From: Mycobacterium uberis
GTDB taxonomy: Bacteria > Actinomycetota > Actinomycetes > Mycobacteriales > Mycobacteriaceae
Direction of reading: 5' to 3'
NCBI RefSeq assembly: GCF_003408705.1
Contig: NZ_QAYL01000007.1
Span: 62,001-126,000, forward strand
DNA: 64,000 bases
Each line of letters begins with the position of its first letter. Within the stretch, counting starts at the first letter, position 1. Of the stretch, positions 52,384-63,077 are shown in pieces. Under the pieces are notes generated by a model. That model had not been told where the DNA came from. It saw only the letters and a program-made list of their open reading frames with translations, and did not search any database. A program made the translations under genes and the position numbers.

Positions 52384-54528
52384 CTAACGAGGCAAACCAA
52401 GTAGTCGCTCGGCGGCCAACGTGAGCAAAATCTGCTCGGTGCCTCCGGCGATGGTCAGGCACCGGGTTTTCAGGAAGTCGTGCACGGCGCGATTCTCCAT
52501 AAGGCCCCCTCCCTTGGACATGTCCATCATGTATTCAGCCAGTGCCTGCCGATAACGGACCCCGATGAGTTTGCGCACGCTGGACTGTGCCCCCGGATCC
52601 TGGCCTTCAACAGCGAGCTGGACGATGCGCTGGTCCAGCAGCGTGCCGGTCGCAGCGGCGACGATCAACCACCCCAGCCGGTCTTGCTTAGCAGCATCAC
52701 TATCGGTTTCTGCTAGCACCTCGAGCAGCTCTTCCATCGGGTTGTCCAGCGAGATATCGGCGGCCATCGCTACCCGTTCGTTCGCCAATGTAGTACGGGC
52801 CAACCGCCAGCCGTCGTTCACAGCACCAAGGACCATCTCGTCAGGGACAAATACATTATCCAAGAAGACTTCGTTGAACAACGCATCGCCGGTGATCTCA
52901 CGCAGAGGCCTGATCTCGATCCCGACGGCGGCCATATCGACAAGGAAGTAAGTGATACCCTTGTGCTTCGGGGCATCCGAATCGGTGCGCGCTAGGCACA
53001 CACCCCACTGCGCAAGGTGCGCCTTGGATGTCCACACCTTCTGTCCGGTCAGCAGCCAACCGCCATCAGCCCGTACCGCCTTGGTTCGCAACGATGCCAA
53101 GTCAGAGCCGGCCTCAAGCTCGGAAAATAGCTGGCACCAAAGGAATTCACCACGCATGGTGGCCGGCACAAACCGCTGTATCTGTTCGGGTGTGCCGTAT
53201 TCAAGAATGGTCGGCACCGCCCACCAACCGATCACCAGATCTGGGCGTACAACGCCGGCCGCCGACATTTCCTGATTGATCAGCAGCTGTTCAGCCAGCG
53301 ATGCCCCCCGTCCATAGGGTACCGGCCAATGCGGTGCCAGCAGCCCAGCATCGGCCAGGCCCCGCTGACGTTGTTCCTCTGGCAGCACGGCGACCTGAGC
53401 AACGGCCGCAGCGATGTCGGCTCGCATATTGGCCACCTCTTTCAGGCCAGTGACGTCCACGCTCAGGCGACGACGGACACCGGCTTGAGTCAACGCGGAG
53501 ACGCGGCGCAACCAACGCTCAGCACCGCCCAGGAACCGCCCAATGCTATGAGCCCTACGCAGGTACAAATGCGCGTCGTGTTCCCAGGTACAGCCGATCC
53601 CGCCGAGTACCTGAATGCAGTCTTTAACATTGGCCTTCGCAGCGACGATACCGACACTGGCGGCTAATGCCGCTGCAATTGCCAACTGGGAGTGATCGGA
53701 ATCCGCAGCAGCACGGGCGGCATCGACAGCAGCCACTTCGGCTTGCTCAGCGCGGCACAGCATCTCCGTACACAGGTGTTTGATGGCCTGGAAACTGCCG
53801 ATCGGCTTGCCAAATTGTTCACGTATCTTGGCATAGCCAACCGCGGTCTCCAGGGCCCATCGCGTCACACCCGCCGCCTCAGCCGCAAACACCGTCGCGG
53901 CCAACTCAGCCACTCGGTCCCGCGACACCGCCACCGCGGTAGCCGGTGCCGACGTCAACATCACCCGGGCCAAAGGCCGGGAAAAGTCGGTGGCTCCTAA
54001 CGGCTGCACCTGGACACCGTCGCTGCCAGTGTCAACGAGTACACATTTCCCAGCAGAGGGCAACAGCAATATCGCGCCGTCGGCGGCGCCCAACACCACA
54101 TCGACCGTGCCTGACGCTCGCGAAGTCACGTCGTCGAAGTCCACATCGCCCTCGAGCGCCACCCCGACGAAGCGCTCCCCCAAGACGAGCGTGGACAGCA
54201 ATGCTGGATCAGGGACCACCAACGTGGCCAAAGCGGTGGTGGCGACCGGACCGGGCACCAGCGCCCTGGCTGCTTCTTCGACCATCGCGCACAAATCCTC
54301 GATGCTGCCACCGGCACCGCCGCAGTCCTCAACAACAGCAACACCAAATAATCCTAGGTCGGCGAGGCCTGCGAACACCGGCCGCCAGGCGTCAGCATCC
54401 CCGTGTTGAAGGCCAACCTCCATGGCGCGGATCACTGCGGTCCCGCCTAGCCCGGAGGCCGCACTACGGACCCAGTCACGCATCAACTCACGCGCCACGG
54501 ACTGGTCGTCAGTGACAGTCACTACCAC
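52384..54528 (-). CDS. fadE34: Acyl-CoA dehydrogenase FadE34 (steroid side-chain C3/C5 oxidation)
   Basis: FadE34 is a fused two-domain acyl-CoA dehydrogenase; in Mtb it oxidises steroid side-chain CoA thioesters. The 714-residue protein contains two ACAD halves. The first carries FAAEAAGVTRWALETAVGYA and GIGCTWEHDAHLYLRRAHSI; the second carries LFSELEAGSDLASLRTKAVR, WLLTGQKVWTSKAHLAQWGV and the flavin-site end AGGTEQILLTLAAERLLGL. ATG 54528 gives MVVTVTDDQSVARELM. It diverges from kstR across a perfect KstR site. There is no stop or frameshift over 2.1 kb, which is notable among such dead surroundings. Confidence 0.93.
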   Translation of the reverse strand: MVVTVTDDQSVARELMRDWVRSAASGLGGTAVIRAMEVGLQHGDADAWRPVFAGLADLGLFGVAVVEDCGGAGGSIEDLCAMVEEAARALVPGPVATTALATLVVPDPALLSTLVLGERFVGVALEGDVDFDDVTSRASGTVDVVLGAADGAILLLPSAGKCVLVDTGSDGVQVQPLGATDFSRPLARVMLTSAPATAVAVSRDRVAELAATVFAAEAAGVTRWALETAVGYAKIREQFGKPIGSFQAIKHLCTEMLCRAEQAEVAAVDAARAAADSDHSQLAIAAALAASVGIVAAKANVKDCIQVLGGIGCTWEHDAHLYLRRAHSIGRFLGGAERWLRRVSALTQAGVRRRLSVDVTGLKEVANMRADIAAAVAQVAVLPEEQRQRGLADAGLLAPHWPVPYGRGASLAEQLLINQEMSAAGVVRPDLVIGWWAVPTILEYGTPEQIQRFVPATMRGEFLWCQLFSELEAGSDLASLRTKAVRADGGWLLTGQKVWTSKAHLAQWGVCLARTDSDAPKHKGITYFLVDMAAVGIEIRPLREITGDALFNEVFLDNVFVPDEMVLGAVNDGWRLARTTLANERVAMAADISLDNPMEELLEVLAETDSDAAKQDRLGWLIVAAATGTLLDQRIVQLAVEGQDPGAQSSVRKLIGVRYRQALAEYMMDMSKGGGLMENRAVHDFLKTRCLTIAGGTEQILLTLAAERLLGLPR

Positions 54529-54584
54529 CGGCGTGTCCTCCGCGTCCCTAATTCATCGTAATATAATGAAGCACTTTCGCCCAC

Positions 54585-54598
54585 TAGAACGTGTTCTA
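54585..54598. promoter_or_regulatory. KstR operator 3 (fadE34/kstR intergenic)
   Basis: TAGAACGTGTTCTA is a perfect inverted repeat and matches TnnAACnnGTTnnA at every position. It sits 57 bases before fadE34 and 220 bases before kstR, suiting control of fadE34 and autoregulation. Confidence 0.88.
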
Positions 54599-54817
54599 AT
54601 AGTGTCGGCTATCGATCGTCCAGTCGACGGCTAGTTAACAGTTAGGACACGTCCCTCAAAGGTCGCAGTACCAATAATACGGAGGTGGGAAATTCACGCT
54701 CGGCATGCGTATCGTTTTCACACAAACCGCCTGGAAGACTGGAAGAGGAACAGCCAGTCAGATGTCGCCAGCGAACATGACTCCGACCCGCGTTGCGACC
54801 TGCGGCCGCGCGAGGCC

Positions 54818-55423
54818 ATGCACGCAGTGGTGCTGGCTGAGTCCGAATTGGGCTCGGATGCGCAACGGGAACGACGCAAACGCATCTTGGATGCAACCAT
54901 GGCGATCGCGTCGAAAGGCGGCTACGAGGCGGTTCAGATGCGTACCGTGGCAGACCGGGCCGATGTGGCCGTAGGGACGCTGTATCGCTACTTCCCGTCC
55001 AAGGTGCACCTGCTGGTGTCGGCCCTCGGGTGGGAGTTGAATCGCATCGACGCCAAGACCGATCGCTTGTCGGTATCCGGCAACAGCCCGTATCAGCGGC
55101 TGAACTTCATGGTGAGCAAGCTCAACCGTGCGATGCAACGCAATCCGCTGCTCACTGAGGCGATGACGCGCGCCTACGTCTTCGCCGACGCCTCCGCGGC
55201 CAGCGAAGTCGATTACGTCGAGAAGCTCATCGACAGCATGTTCGCGCGCGCGATGGCCGACGGCGAACCGACCGAGGATCAGTACCACATCGCCCGAGTG
55301 ATCTCGGACGTATGGCTGTCGAACTTGCTGGCATGGCTGACTCGGCGGGCCTCGGCAACCGACGTCAGCAAGCGACTGGACCTGGCCGTGCATCTGCTCA
55401 TTGACTACCAAGAGTCCAAATAG
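54818..55423 (+). CDS. kstR: TetR-family repressor of the cholesterol regulon
   Basis: KstR represses the cholesterol catabolic regulon until it binds a steroid-CoA intermediate. The 201-residue protein has a TetR DNA-binding domain: RERRKRILDATMAIASKGGY then AVQMRTVADRADVAVGTLYR with YFPSKVHLLVSAL. The ligand domain (SKLNRAMQRNPLLTEAMTRA; AYVFADASAASEVDYVEKLI) is nearly identical to the Mtb protein as I recall it. ATG 54818 or GTG 54827 are both possible starts. The operator spacing and intact HTH suggest that regulation still works. Confidence 0.95.
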   Translation: MHAVVLAESELGSDAQRERRKRILDATMAIASKGGYEAVQMRTVADRADVAVGTLYRYFPSKVHLLVSALGWELNRIDAKTDRLSVSGNSPYQRLNFMVSKLNRAMQRNPLLTEAMTRAYVFADASAASEVDYVEKLIDSMFARAMADGEPTEDQYHIARVISDVWLSNLLAWLTRRASATDVSKRLDLAVHLLIDYQESK

Positions 55424-55439
55424 CGCACCCTGAACTCAG

Positions 55440-56595
55440 CCTAAACAGGCGTGCCGGCGGTGTGTCTCCGAATCAGCTCGGGGTTCAGCAGTTCGACGAC
55501 CGGCAGCTCCTTCTACCGGCTTAGCTGCGCTACTGTGGTCAGACCACGACAGATCGCCTCGGATGCACTATCGAAATCGATCACACTCATCTTAACAGGC
55601 ATATAAATACCTTGTACTGGAAGGTAATCCATAGTTGACAGGGTCAATATGCCCGCGGCGCAAGTCAGTGCGGTAATCCGCGGATTGGCCTGTAGAGCCC
55701 GGGTCCACCCGACGTCGGCAGGTGGTCGTAGCCTCCACCACGATCAGCGAATCCTTCTCGACACCAACAGCTGGCATTACTTCCCAAACACCGATAATAC
55801 ACTCGCGTTACACGTCAAAGGTCGGCGACTGTAGCCGGTGTCCGCGTCCACCAGGACCTGTCGGCAATCCCGACCCAGCCTCCATGGTCAGCAGCCCGAT
55901 CTCGCAATGTTCCGGTCTGAGCACATAGTCAGCGCGTTCGCGCATCGCGACCCGATCGTCAATGCCCACCTGGGACAAGCCCGACAGGTCTTTGGGTTAT
56001 TCAACCAAAACAACGGGCAGGCGCCACTGAAGAATAAATTGCGGATAGGGAATCAGCGTCGCAAACCGAATACACCACGAAACCACCCCTCTGGCGGCAA
56101 GCGCACCAGCTGTTCCGTTAACCGGGTACGACCGCCACCAGCCAAAGCCCCTGACCCAGCTCTCCGCAAGACTGCACTACCCGGCAACGAAATCGCATGC
56201 TACCTAGTCACTGAAGAAATACATAAGTTATTCAGCCATCACCAAACCAACCGTACCGGCCTTACGAGTGCGCAGCGGTTAGGCTGCCAGATCATGCCTG
56301 GAAGAACCTAGCCGCTTAGCCGTGGCCAACACTCGTTCGCGCAGTTCAGTCTAGAGCTTATCGGGACGACTAAACGCATTCTAAATCATGGTACGCAACA
56401 CCTTGAGTTCCACCGCCTACTACCAGAGTCGCACGCAGAAGTGATGTGGAACTCACGTTCGGTGAGGCTACAGCGGATTCTCGCCGTAGCCTATGTGTGT
56501 TCGATCGAGCAATACTTGTTAGAAACTATTTTCATGAGTACAACGCGACGGCCTGCCGGTAGGCCAAAGGAAAGTCGAGCGTGCAGATAGCCTCC
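55440..56595 (-). pseudogene. LacI-family transcriptional regulator (Rv3575c-like), broken
   Basis: The C-terminal half is readable on the minus strand: RANPRITALTCAAGILTLST, MDYLPVQGIYMPVKMSVIDF and the effector-loop end EAICRGLTTVAQLSR with a final LIRRHTAGTPV. These are the sugar-binding features of LacI repressors. Going upstream there are only scattered pieces up to a possible start near 56560-56595, and the HTH cannot be recognised. Stops occur in all frames. It sits next to kstR as Rv3575c does in Mtb. Confidence 0.75.
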
Positions 56596-56639
56596 ATGAG
56601 TCACTAAGTAGCGTTAGTTCATCCGACACGCCGGTTGAC

Positions 56640-57400
56640 AGCTCTCCTCCTGTGTCTGATCAACTCGACTACACCGACCAGCTGCGGCCACGTTGGTTCA
56701 AGACACCCACGCACAGCAACCGTGATGGCATCTACCGATGTACAGGACAGCGTGACGCGCGCTGTCGCAATCACCGACACTGCCCTAGTGGTCTACAACA
56801 GTGGCGGTTACACTATATGGGTCGACAAGATGCTAGCCGACCGTCCGGGCATCAAATCGGTGGATACATACTCGCTGACAAGCGACACCACAACCGAAAA
56901 GCCACCTACGAGCCACGTCTTCTACGACCTGAACGTCACCAGATCGGTCAACCGACCGGCTAGTGACCATCAATCAAAACAATGCCGCATACTACCAAGC
57001 CAACGCTGCCGAGTTCTGCTGCGGCGCAACTCGATCGCCATTTCCGAACACGCCATTGCCAGCAATTACCCCTAGGGGTCATCGTGACCGATCCTGTGGC
57101 GCACCTACCTGCTGGCAAGCGTCCAGCCTGTTCAATCACACACTGCCGGCCTTGACCGCCAGCCCATGAGAATGAGACCGATCCGTCGCTAGCCGACACG
57201 GCAGCCACCCTCGGCCTGATCAAATACCGTGACGACCCTTTCACCGATGTCGTGTGTCAGATCGGCGCGTTACAGGCTATCGCACAGGATGTCGATTCCG
57301 CGGTGTCGTACATCAAAAAACTTGGCGCACTACACAATGCGATCCTAACTAACCACGAACAGGGCTCTGCCGTCGGTGTGGCAATACATCGCATGGACCA
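56640..57400 (+). pseudogene. Metal-binding substrate-binding lipoprotein of ZnuA type, broken
   Basis: Plus-strand frames read VAITDTALVVYNSGGYTIWV then DKMLADRPGIKSVDTYSLTS, THVFYDLNV-like pieces and YYQANAAEFCGG, AISEHAIASNYP and CQIGALQAIAQDVDSAVSYI. This is the central and C-terminal part of a zinc/manganese ABC-transporter solute-binding protein (the FYDL motif carries the metal His in functional members; here HVFYDLN is present). The signal peptide and the permease and ATPase genes are not seen. Mtb has a different gene name (lppH) at this position, so the assignment is by sequence only. Confidence 0.55.
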
Positions 57401-57642
57401 CGACGCTACCGGTGTCAGGCTTGGCCGGATTCGACTTTTTTCGACGAGGATACGCGACTTGGCTTACGCAGGGCTACGGAGGCGTTTGCGGATAGCGCCT
57501 ACCGGCCTCACGTCCAGCTGGTTTTTCGGCGTGAACCCGGCGCAGTGTTAAACGATCCAGCAGTGACGGTACAGTGGACAGTGACCATGGTGGCTACCGG
57601 TCAGCTCAATGCCACCGGCGATAATATCAGGACATTCCGCTG

Positions 57643-58497
57643 ATGAGATTGATACTCGGTCGCCCCGGTATCGCGCGGTATGCGGATCGGCTCAACGATA
57701 CTGCCGCCAAACCTGATGCGCTACTTACGGTGACGTGGATAGATGTGACGACGTTGCTTCCCAACAACGGGTCGTCCGTGGTATTGACCGACGACTACTT
57801 TTTCCGCCTCAGCCTGGTAGGACTGGCGATCCGCAAAGTGTCGCCGTCGCCGCAGCACGTGAACGGCTGCCTTGCCCAGGCTAAGAAATCCCAGTTTGTC
57901 GCTACGATTCCAATGCACACACATCGACCACGTGATGGGCTCCACGTTAGTCGCCGATCGCACCAATGCCCAGTTAGTGGGGAGCGAAGCGGCAGACCAG
58001 GTCGGTAGCGGACACGGGCTGCCTAAAAGGCATCTTCATCATCACAGCCTCCAGTGAACCAATTCAATTGGGCGCCTAGGACTTCACCCTATTTGCGTAA
58101 CACCACTTCCCACCCAACCAGTTTCCGGTTATGACCAGTGCACCACCGACCATCGAGCCGTCGGCTATTGATCCAGGGTAATGCGGGTTTCGTCAAAAGT
58201 GCACTGACCTGCTATCGCGTAGATGCCGTCCATCCCAGCGTTGGCCAACTGAGCCTGCAAACGCCATCATACTTGCACGATTACTGGCTCGAAACCGTGT
58301 GTATCGTGGATACGTGCCTGATTATCCTCATATACTAGGTGGTTTCTTCTGACTGTTGTAAACAGCCCTTACAGAATTTGACATACGAGACCAATGACTT
58401 AAATATGTTGGTGCGTATTCTCGACGAAATAGCCGCTGCCGTCGGGATCACACTGCAGCGGTCTACGGTGTTTCGGCGCGAGAATCCCTGGATCTAA
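57643..58497 (+). pseudogene. MBL-fold metallohydrolase (Rv3577-like), broken
   Basis: The first frame reads MRLILGRPGIARYADRLNDT and LLTVTWIDVTTLLPNNGSSV up to FVATIPMHTH. Then a frameshift gives HIDHVMGSTLVADRTNAQLV, the HxHxDH zinc motif split by the lesion. Weak pieces follow with GQLSLQTPSYLHDYW, and the C-terminus LVRILDEIAAAVGITLQRST VFRRENPW-type sequence appears in another frame to a stop at 58495-58497. Frame changes at about 57920 and later make it non-functional. The position before arsB2 is that of Mtb Rv3577. Confidence 0.75.
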
Positions 58498-58503
58498 ACA
58501 TTG

Positions 58504-59640
58504 ATGCTGACCGTTGCGCTGTTGCGGCTGGCTGTTGTCCTCAGGTTCTCGGTTACCCGGCAACGTGGTTGGCCAGAGACGCTGGTAGCGGTTCCGGCAA
58601 TTGTCATTCTGATAGCGATTGACGCGATTTAAATCTAACAAACGACCGTGCAGGTTGCCGGACTTGCACGGGTGATCGCATTCTTAGGCACAGTGTTAGT
58701 GCTGACCAAAGCTATACGACTACAAAAACCTGCTCGAGGTGGCCGGCGCGGCAATGACGCGCGTTCACATCGGGTTACACATTCTATTGTAGCACGTGTT
58801 CGTCATTGCCGCCATAACCGCCATGGTCATCCTAAACGCCACGGTCGTCTTACTGACTCCAGTGGTGCTGGAAACCGTGTGCCGACTGCGAACCTCGATG
58901 CGACCCCATACGCCTAAGCCACCACCTATCTGATCAACGTCGCCTCGATGCTACTTCCAGTGTCGAATCTGACCAACTTGTCGGTTTTACATCTCGCTAA
59001 CATTTCATTCACCAAATTTCTCTGCTAATAGCGCTTCCATGGCTGATCGCGGTGTACCTAGTATTTCACTGGTTTTTCGCCGACAACCTTCATGTGTAGC
59101 CCGACCCCGAGCAAATAAAATCCACACCGCGGCCTCCGGTGTTTACTTTGGCGGTCATGGCGCTCACGCTTGTCGAGTTTGCGGCCTCAGAATCGGTAAG
59201 AGGGGTGACTCCGGCCTGGATTGCACTGGCCGGCGCCTCGGTGTTGACACTTCGCAGCCTTAGCCATCGGCACACGTAAGTGGCCGAGATCCTGCGTTCG
59301 GTGAATCCGTCATTCCCGATGTTCGTTCTGGCGCTGGGCATCGGTGGTGCAAACGGTCATAACCAACGGAATGAAAAACTCCATGTCTGCGGTGCTGCCA
59401 TCCGGTTGCGGACTGCCGGTATCGTTCGTAATCGTCATGTTGGCCAACGTAGTCAACAATTTTCCCACGACGCTGGTGATTACTGCCACTAGCCGCCAGC
59501 GAGCCAATACTTATCCTGGCGGTGCTGATCGGTGCCGACATCGGATCCAACCTTACCTATGTTGGCTCACCGTCCAACTTGTTGTAGCGCAGTGTGCTAC
59601 GCTGCAATAGAGTGTCCAGGCCAACGCCCGCGAGTAAACC
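58504..59640 (+). pseudogene. arsB2: ArsB/NhaD-type arsenical or anion transporter (arsB2, Rv3578-like), broken
   Basis: Membrane segments of an ArsB/CitM-type permease can be followed in changing frames. They are LTVALLRLAVVLRFSVTRQR (58503-58565), ARVIAFLGTVLVLTKAIRLQ (58660-58730), TYLINVASMLLPVSNLTNLS (58925-58985), LIAVYLVFHWFFADNLHV and NSMSAVLPSGCGLPVSFVIV MLANVVNNFPTTLVI-type sequence (59370-59490). The last is the ligand-pore end. Stops at many points mean no protein is made. The location downstream of the MBL-fold gene is the Mtb order. Confidence 0.78.
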
Positions 59641-59709
59641 CATTTCAGGCTGTATGCCAGGCCTGCTACCCTGATGGTGGCGATGCTAGCGCCGTGGGCC
59701 AGCGCACAG

Positions 59710-60678
59710 CTACTGGGCCCTTAGCAAGGGTAGCCCGAGCTCGGTCAGCACGCTGCGCAGCAGTGCTGGATAGTCGGATATAACGCCGTCGACGCCATAG
59801 CCAATCTGCTCACGCAAGACGACCGCATCGTTAACGGTCCACGGAATGACCCTGAGCCCCGACCAGTGTGCTCGATCGACAAACGGTTTACCGGTAACCA
59901 ACGTGTACCTAGGCGAAAGCACGTTTGCGCCGACCATCATCGCACCGAACATCGGGTCGCCGACCACAGCCGGATTGATACCGGCCAACCACGGCGAATC
60001 CGGTACCCAGGTCTGCTCATCCCACAAGGCCACCAACGGTATCGACGGCTCGGCCTGATGCACCATCGGCAACGTTCGCCAGTCGAAGCTTTGAATCTCC
60101 ACCCGGTCCAGGTTGCCCGCAGACCTGACCGTAGCCAGTATCACGTCGACAAATTCTTGTGGTTCGGCCGACATGCTCGGATTATCGGCCTCTACCTTAG
60201 TTTCGATGTTATAGCGCACTAAAGTTCGGTATGAATCGACGAGCGCAAAGACTTCCGACAGAGTCGCTATTTTGTTGCCCGGCACCACTTCTGCCCGAGG
60301 GAACTCAGCGAGAGGCCGGTAACAATTCAACGTAGCGATCTGTCGCAGGGTTAACTCGTGCACGAGCTTACCGACGTAAGGATACTGCGGGTCTCGGACG
60401 AAAGCCGGTCCAGTGTCAGAACATTTTTCGTCCTTGATCGTTGGATCATGCCACACCAACGGTTTCCGATCTTTGGTAAGGACTATATCGAGCTCCAGTG
60501 TACTGACGCCGATTTCGATCGCTTTAGCGAATGCCCGCAGCGATTCCTCTGTTGTTTCGCCACGGCCACCGCGATGAGCCTGCAGGTCGAAATCAGACGG
60601 TTGTGCATATGCCACCGTTATCGACGCGAAAAGCATTACGGTAAGCGTCAGTAGGACAACGGCAAGACGCGCTGTCAA
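59710..60678 (-). CDS. Secreted glycerophosphodiester phosphodiesterase (GDPD)
   Basis: This 322-residue GDPD-family enzyme would split glycerophosphodiesters from deacylated phospholipids to glycerol-3-phosphate and an alcohol. The N-terminus is a signal peptide (RLAVVLLTLTVMLFASITVA, likely cleaved after AYA). Catalytic motifs are LQAHRGGRGETTEESL (first His), TLELDIVLTKDRKPLVWHDP (Glu-Asp and second His), and the barrel end GLRVIPWTVNDAVVL with DGVISDYPALLRSVL. No lipobox Cys is seen. In Mtb, as I recall it, arsB2 is followed directly by the RNA methylase, so this gene is extra here. Calcium dependence is assumed from the family. Confidence 0.88.
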   Translation of the reverse strand: MTARLAVVLLTLTVMLFASITVAYAQPSDFDLQAHRGGRGETTEESLRAFAKAIEIGVSTLELDIVLTKDRKPLVWHDPTIKDEKCSDTGPAFVRDPQYPYVGKLVHELTLRQIATLNCYRPLAEFPRAEVVPGNKIATLSEVFALVDSYRTLVRYNIETKVEADNPSMSAEPQEFVDVILATVRSAGNLDRVEIQSFDWRTLPMVHQAEPSIPLVALWDEQTWVPDSPWLAGINPAVVGDPMFGAMMVGANVLSPRYTLVTGKPFVDRAHWSGLRVIPWTVNDAVVLREQIGYGVDGVISDYPALLRSVLTELGLPLLRAQ

Positions 60679-60683
60679 TTGCG

Positions 60684-61613
60684 TTAACCCCTTCGTTGAC
60701 GAGCGATTTCGGCAAGTACGACTCCGGCAGCTACAGAAGCATTCAGCGATTCAGTATGACCTGCCATCGGTATAGACACCACCTCATAGCAATTCTGCCG
60801 CACCAATCGTGACAAACCCTTACCTTCCGAACCAACGACTACCACCAACGGATTAGAACCGTCCAGATCGTCGAGTGCGGTGTCACCATCAGCGTCCAGT
60901 CCTATCACCCGCAGGCCTTGGTCGGACAAAAACTTAAGCGCCCTAGTTAGATTGGTGGCCCGAGCCACCGGGATCCGCGCTGCAGCGCCGGCGCTGGTAC
61001 GCCATGCTACCGCGGTGATCGAGGCGGAACGCCGCTGTGGAATCAACACACCATGGCCGCCGAATGCTGCTACCGATCGCACGATCGCACCGAGATTACG
61101 AGGATCGGAGATGTTGTCCAGCGCAACCAACAACGCCGGCGGCGAGTCGGAAACGGCTGCGAACAGATCATCGGGATGAGCATAATGGTACGGTGGTATT
61201 TGTAGTGCGATACCATGATGCAGGTGGTTGTTGGCCATCCGGTCCAGGTCGGTGCGCGGTACTTTGAAGATCACAATACCCATGTCGGCTGCTCTTGCAA
61301 CGGCTTCGGTGAGCCGCTCGTCGTCTTCAGCACCAAGCGCGATGTAGAGCGCCGTCGCCGGTACACCGACTCTCAGGCATTCCAACACTGGATTTCGGCC
61401 AAGAACCGTTTCTGTCTCATCGGGGCGTTTGGCGGACCGATGCGGCGAGGATTTAGCCCGCTTGGCGGCGGGATGATTTGGACGCAGATGTGCCGGCGGT
61501 GTCGGACCGTGCCCCTGCAACGCGCGGCGGCGCTGACCGCCCGAGCCAACGATAGTCCCTTTCTTGGTAACGGATTTGCGGATGACACTCCGGCGACGCG
61601 AGTTACCGGACAT
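60684..61613 (-). CDS. TrmH/RlmB-type 23S rRNA 2'-O-ribose methyltransferase (Rv3579c-like)
   Basis: The 309-residue SPOUT methylase is of RlmB type, probably modifying a guanosine ribose in 23S rRNA. It has a basic N-terminal tail and a substrate-binding domain ([20 protein letters not shown]). The knot fold has [40 protein letters not shown] and [21 protein letters not shown] start at ATG 61613 ([14 protein letters not shown]), where similarity begins; the frame is open to 61736 inside cysS. It overlaps the end of cysS by 11 bases and follows it as in Mtb. Confidence 0.92.
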   Translation of the reverse strand: MSGNSRRRSVIRKSVTKKGTIVGSGGQRRRALQGHGPTPPAHLRPNHPAAKRAKSSPHRSAKRPDETETVLGRNPVLECLRVGVPATALYIALGAEDDERLTEAVARAADMGIVIFKVPRTDLDRMANNHLHHGIALQIPPYHYAHPDDLFAAVSDSPPALLVALDNISDPRNLGAIVRSVAAFGGHGVLIPQRRSASITAVAWRTSAGAAARIPVARATNLTRALKFLSDQGLRVIGLDADGDTALDDLDGSNPLVVVVGSEGKGLSRLVRQNCYEVVSIPMAGHTESLNASVAAGVVLAEIARQRRG

Positions 61614-63024
61614 CGATGTGCTTGTCGCCAGCCAGCAGTTCCCATTGCGGCCCATCGGCGGTATCGGTGACCTCAATACCAGCGTTCTTGAGTCGATCGC
61701 GGATCTGATCGGCAAGCGCCCAGTTGTGCTGTTCACGTGCCTTCTGCCGACTGTCCAACTCAGCGGCCACCAACACCTTGACGGCCGCTAACGCCGCCGA
61801 AGTCTCATCTCGGGACTCCCAACGCTCGTCGAGCGGGTCGCAACCTAAGATGCCCATCATGGCTCGGATCGCACCGGCATGCATCAACGCACCTTCGTAG
61901 TCACCAGTGTCGAGCGCCCGGTTGCCCTCCGCGCGAGCGTGATGCACCTCAGCAAGCGCGGCCGGCACCGCCAGGTCGTCGTCGAGTGCTGCGGCGAACC
62001 GCGGAGTAGGTTCGCTGATGCCAACGGCACCAATCCGGGTACGCACCCGATGCAGGAAATCCTCTACTCCGACATAGGCTTTAACTGCATCCTGCAGCGC
62101 AGTCTCGGAGAATTCCAACATTGACCGATAGTGGGCACTGCCGAGGTAGTAACGCAGTTCGGCTGGTCGAGCCCGTTGCAGCATCGCTGGGATGGACAAC
62201 ACGTTACCCAGCGATTTACTCATCTTCTCCCCACCGATCGTCACCCAGCCGTTGTGCAACCAGTAACGGGCGAAGCGGTCCCCGGAAGCACGGCTCTGCG
62301 CAATCTCGTTCTCGTGGTGTGGGAAAATTAAATCAATTCCACCGCAATGGATATCGAATGCAGAGCCAAGGTAGAAACGAGCCATTGCCGAGCACTCCAG
62401 ATGCCAGCCCGGGCGTCCGCGGCCCCATGGCGTAGGCCACGCTGGCTCGCCCGGCTTGGCACCCTTCCACAAGGTGAAGTCGCGCTGGTCACGCTTGCCG
62501 ATAGCCACACCCTCACCTTGATGGACATCGTCGATCTTGTGCCCGGATAGCTTGCCGTATTCCGAGTAGCTGAGCACGTCGAAGTAAACATCAGAGCCGC
62601 CAATGTAAGCATGACCAGTCTCAATCAACAGTTCGATCACCTCAATCATCTGGGTTATGTGCCCAGTAGCTCGCGGTTCTGCCGACGGCGGCATAACGTC
62701 CAAAGCGTCATAGGCCGCGGCGAATGCGCGCTCGTAGGTGGCAGCCCATTCCCACCACGGCCGGCCAGCAATGGCAGCCTTGTTGAGAATCTTGTCATCA
62801 ATATCGGTTACGTTACGAATGAACGCGACGTCATAGCCGCGTGCAATAAGCCATCGGCGCAGGATATCGAAGACCACCCCGCTACGGACATGCCCGATGT
62901 GCGGCTGCCCTTGAACAGTGGCGCCGCACAGATAAATCGAGACGTGCCCGGCTCGCAGCGGAACGAAATCACGCACGGAACCAGCTGCCGTGTCGTAGAG
63001 CCGCAGGCGGGCGCGATCGATCAC
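61603..63024 (-). CDS. cysS: Cysteinyl-tRNA synthetase
   Basis: CysS charges tRNA-Cys. The 473-residue class I synthetase has the HIGH motif in [20 protein letters not shown], the zinc-binding region [15 protein letters not shown] with [20 protein letters not shown], and the KMSKS motif as [15 protein letters not shown]. The C-terminal anticodon-binding part ends [15 protein letters not shown] 63024 starts [20 protein letters not shown]. It lies between ispF upstream and the RlmB-like gene on the same strand. It is essential and intact. Confidence 0.97.
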   Translation of the reverse strand: MIDRARLRLYDTAAGSVRDFVPLRAGHVSIYLCGATVQGQPHIGHVRSGVVFDILRRWLIARGYDVAFIRNVTDIDDKILNKAAIAGRPWWEWAATYERAFAAAYDALDVMPPSAEPRATGHITQMIEVIELLIETGHAYIGGSDVYFDVLSYSEYGKLSGHKIDDVHQGEGVAIGKRDQRDFTLWKGAKPGEPAWPTPWGRGRPGWHLECSAMARFYLGSAFDIHCGGIDLIFPHHENEIAQSRASGDRFARYWLHNGWVTIGGEKMSKSLGNVLSIPAMLQRARPAELRYYLGSAHYRSMLEFSETALQDAVKAYVGVEDFLHRVRTRIGAVGISEPTPRFAAALDDDLAVPAALAEVHHARAEGNRALDTGDYEGALMHAGAIRAMMGILGCDPLDERWESRDETSAALAAVKVLVAAELDSRQKAREQHNWALADQIRDRLKNAGIEVTDTADGPQWELLAGDKHIDVR

Positions 63025-63077
63025 AACGTGCCAGCTTACCTGCTAGTTCCATTTTGTCCGGTTTCAGCACCCGGCTG

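Noticed and set aside
55838..56311. Plus-strand open frame of 157 codons behind kstR
   Set aside because: It lies antisense to the LacI pseudogene, with composition typical of a shadow frame and no similarity.
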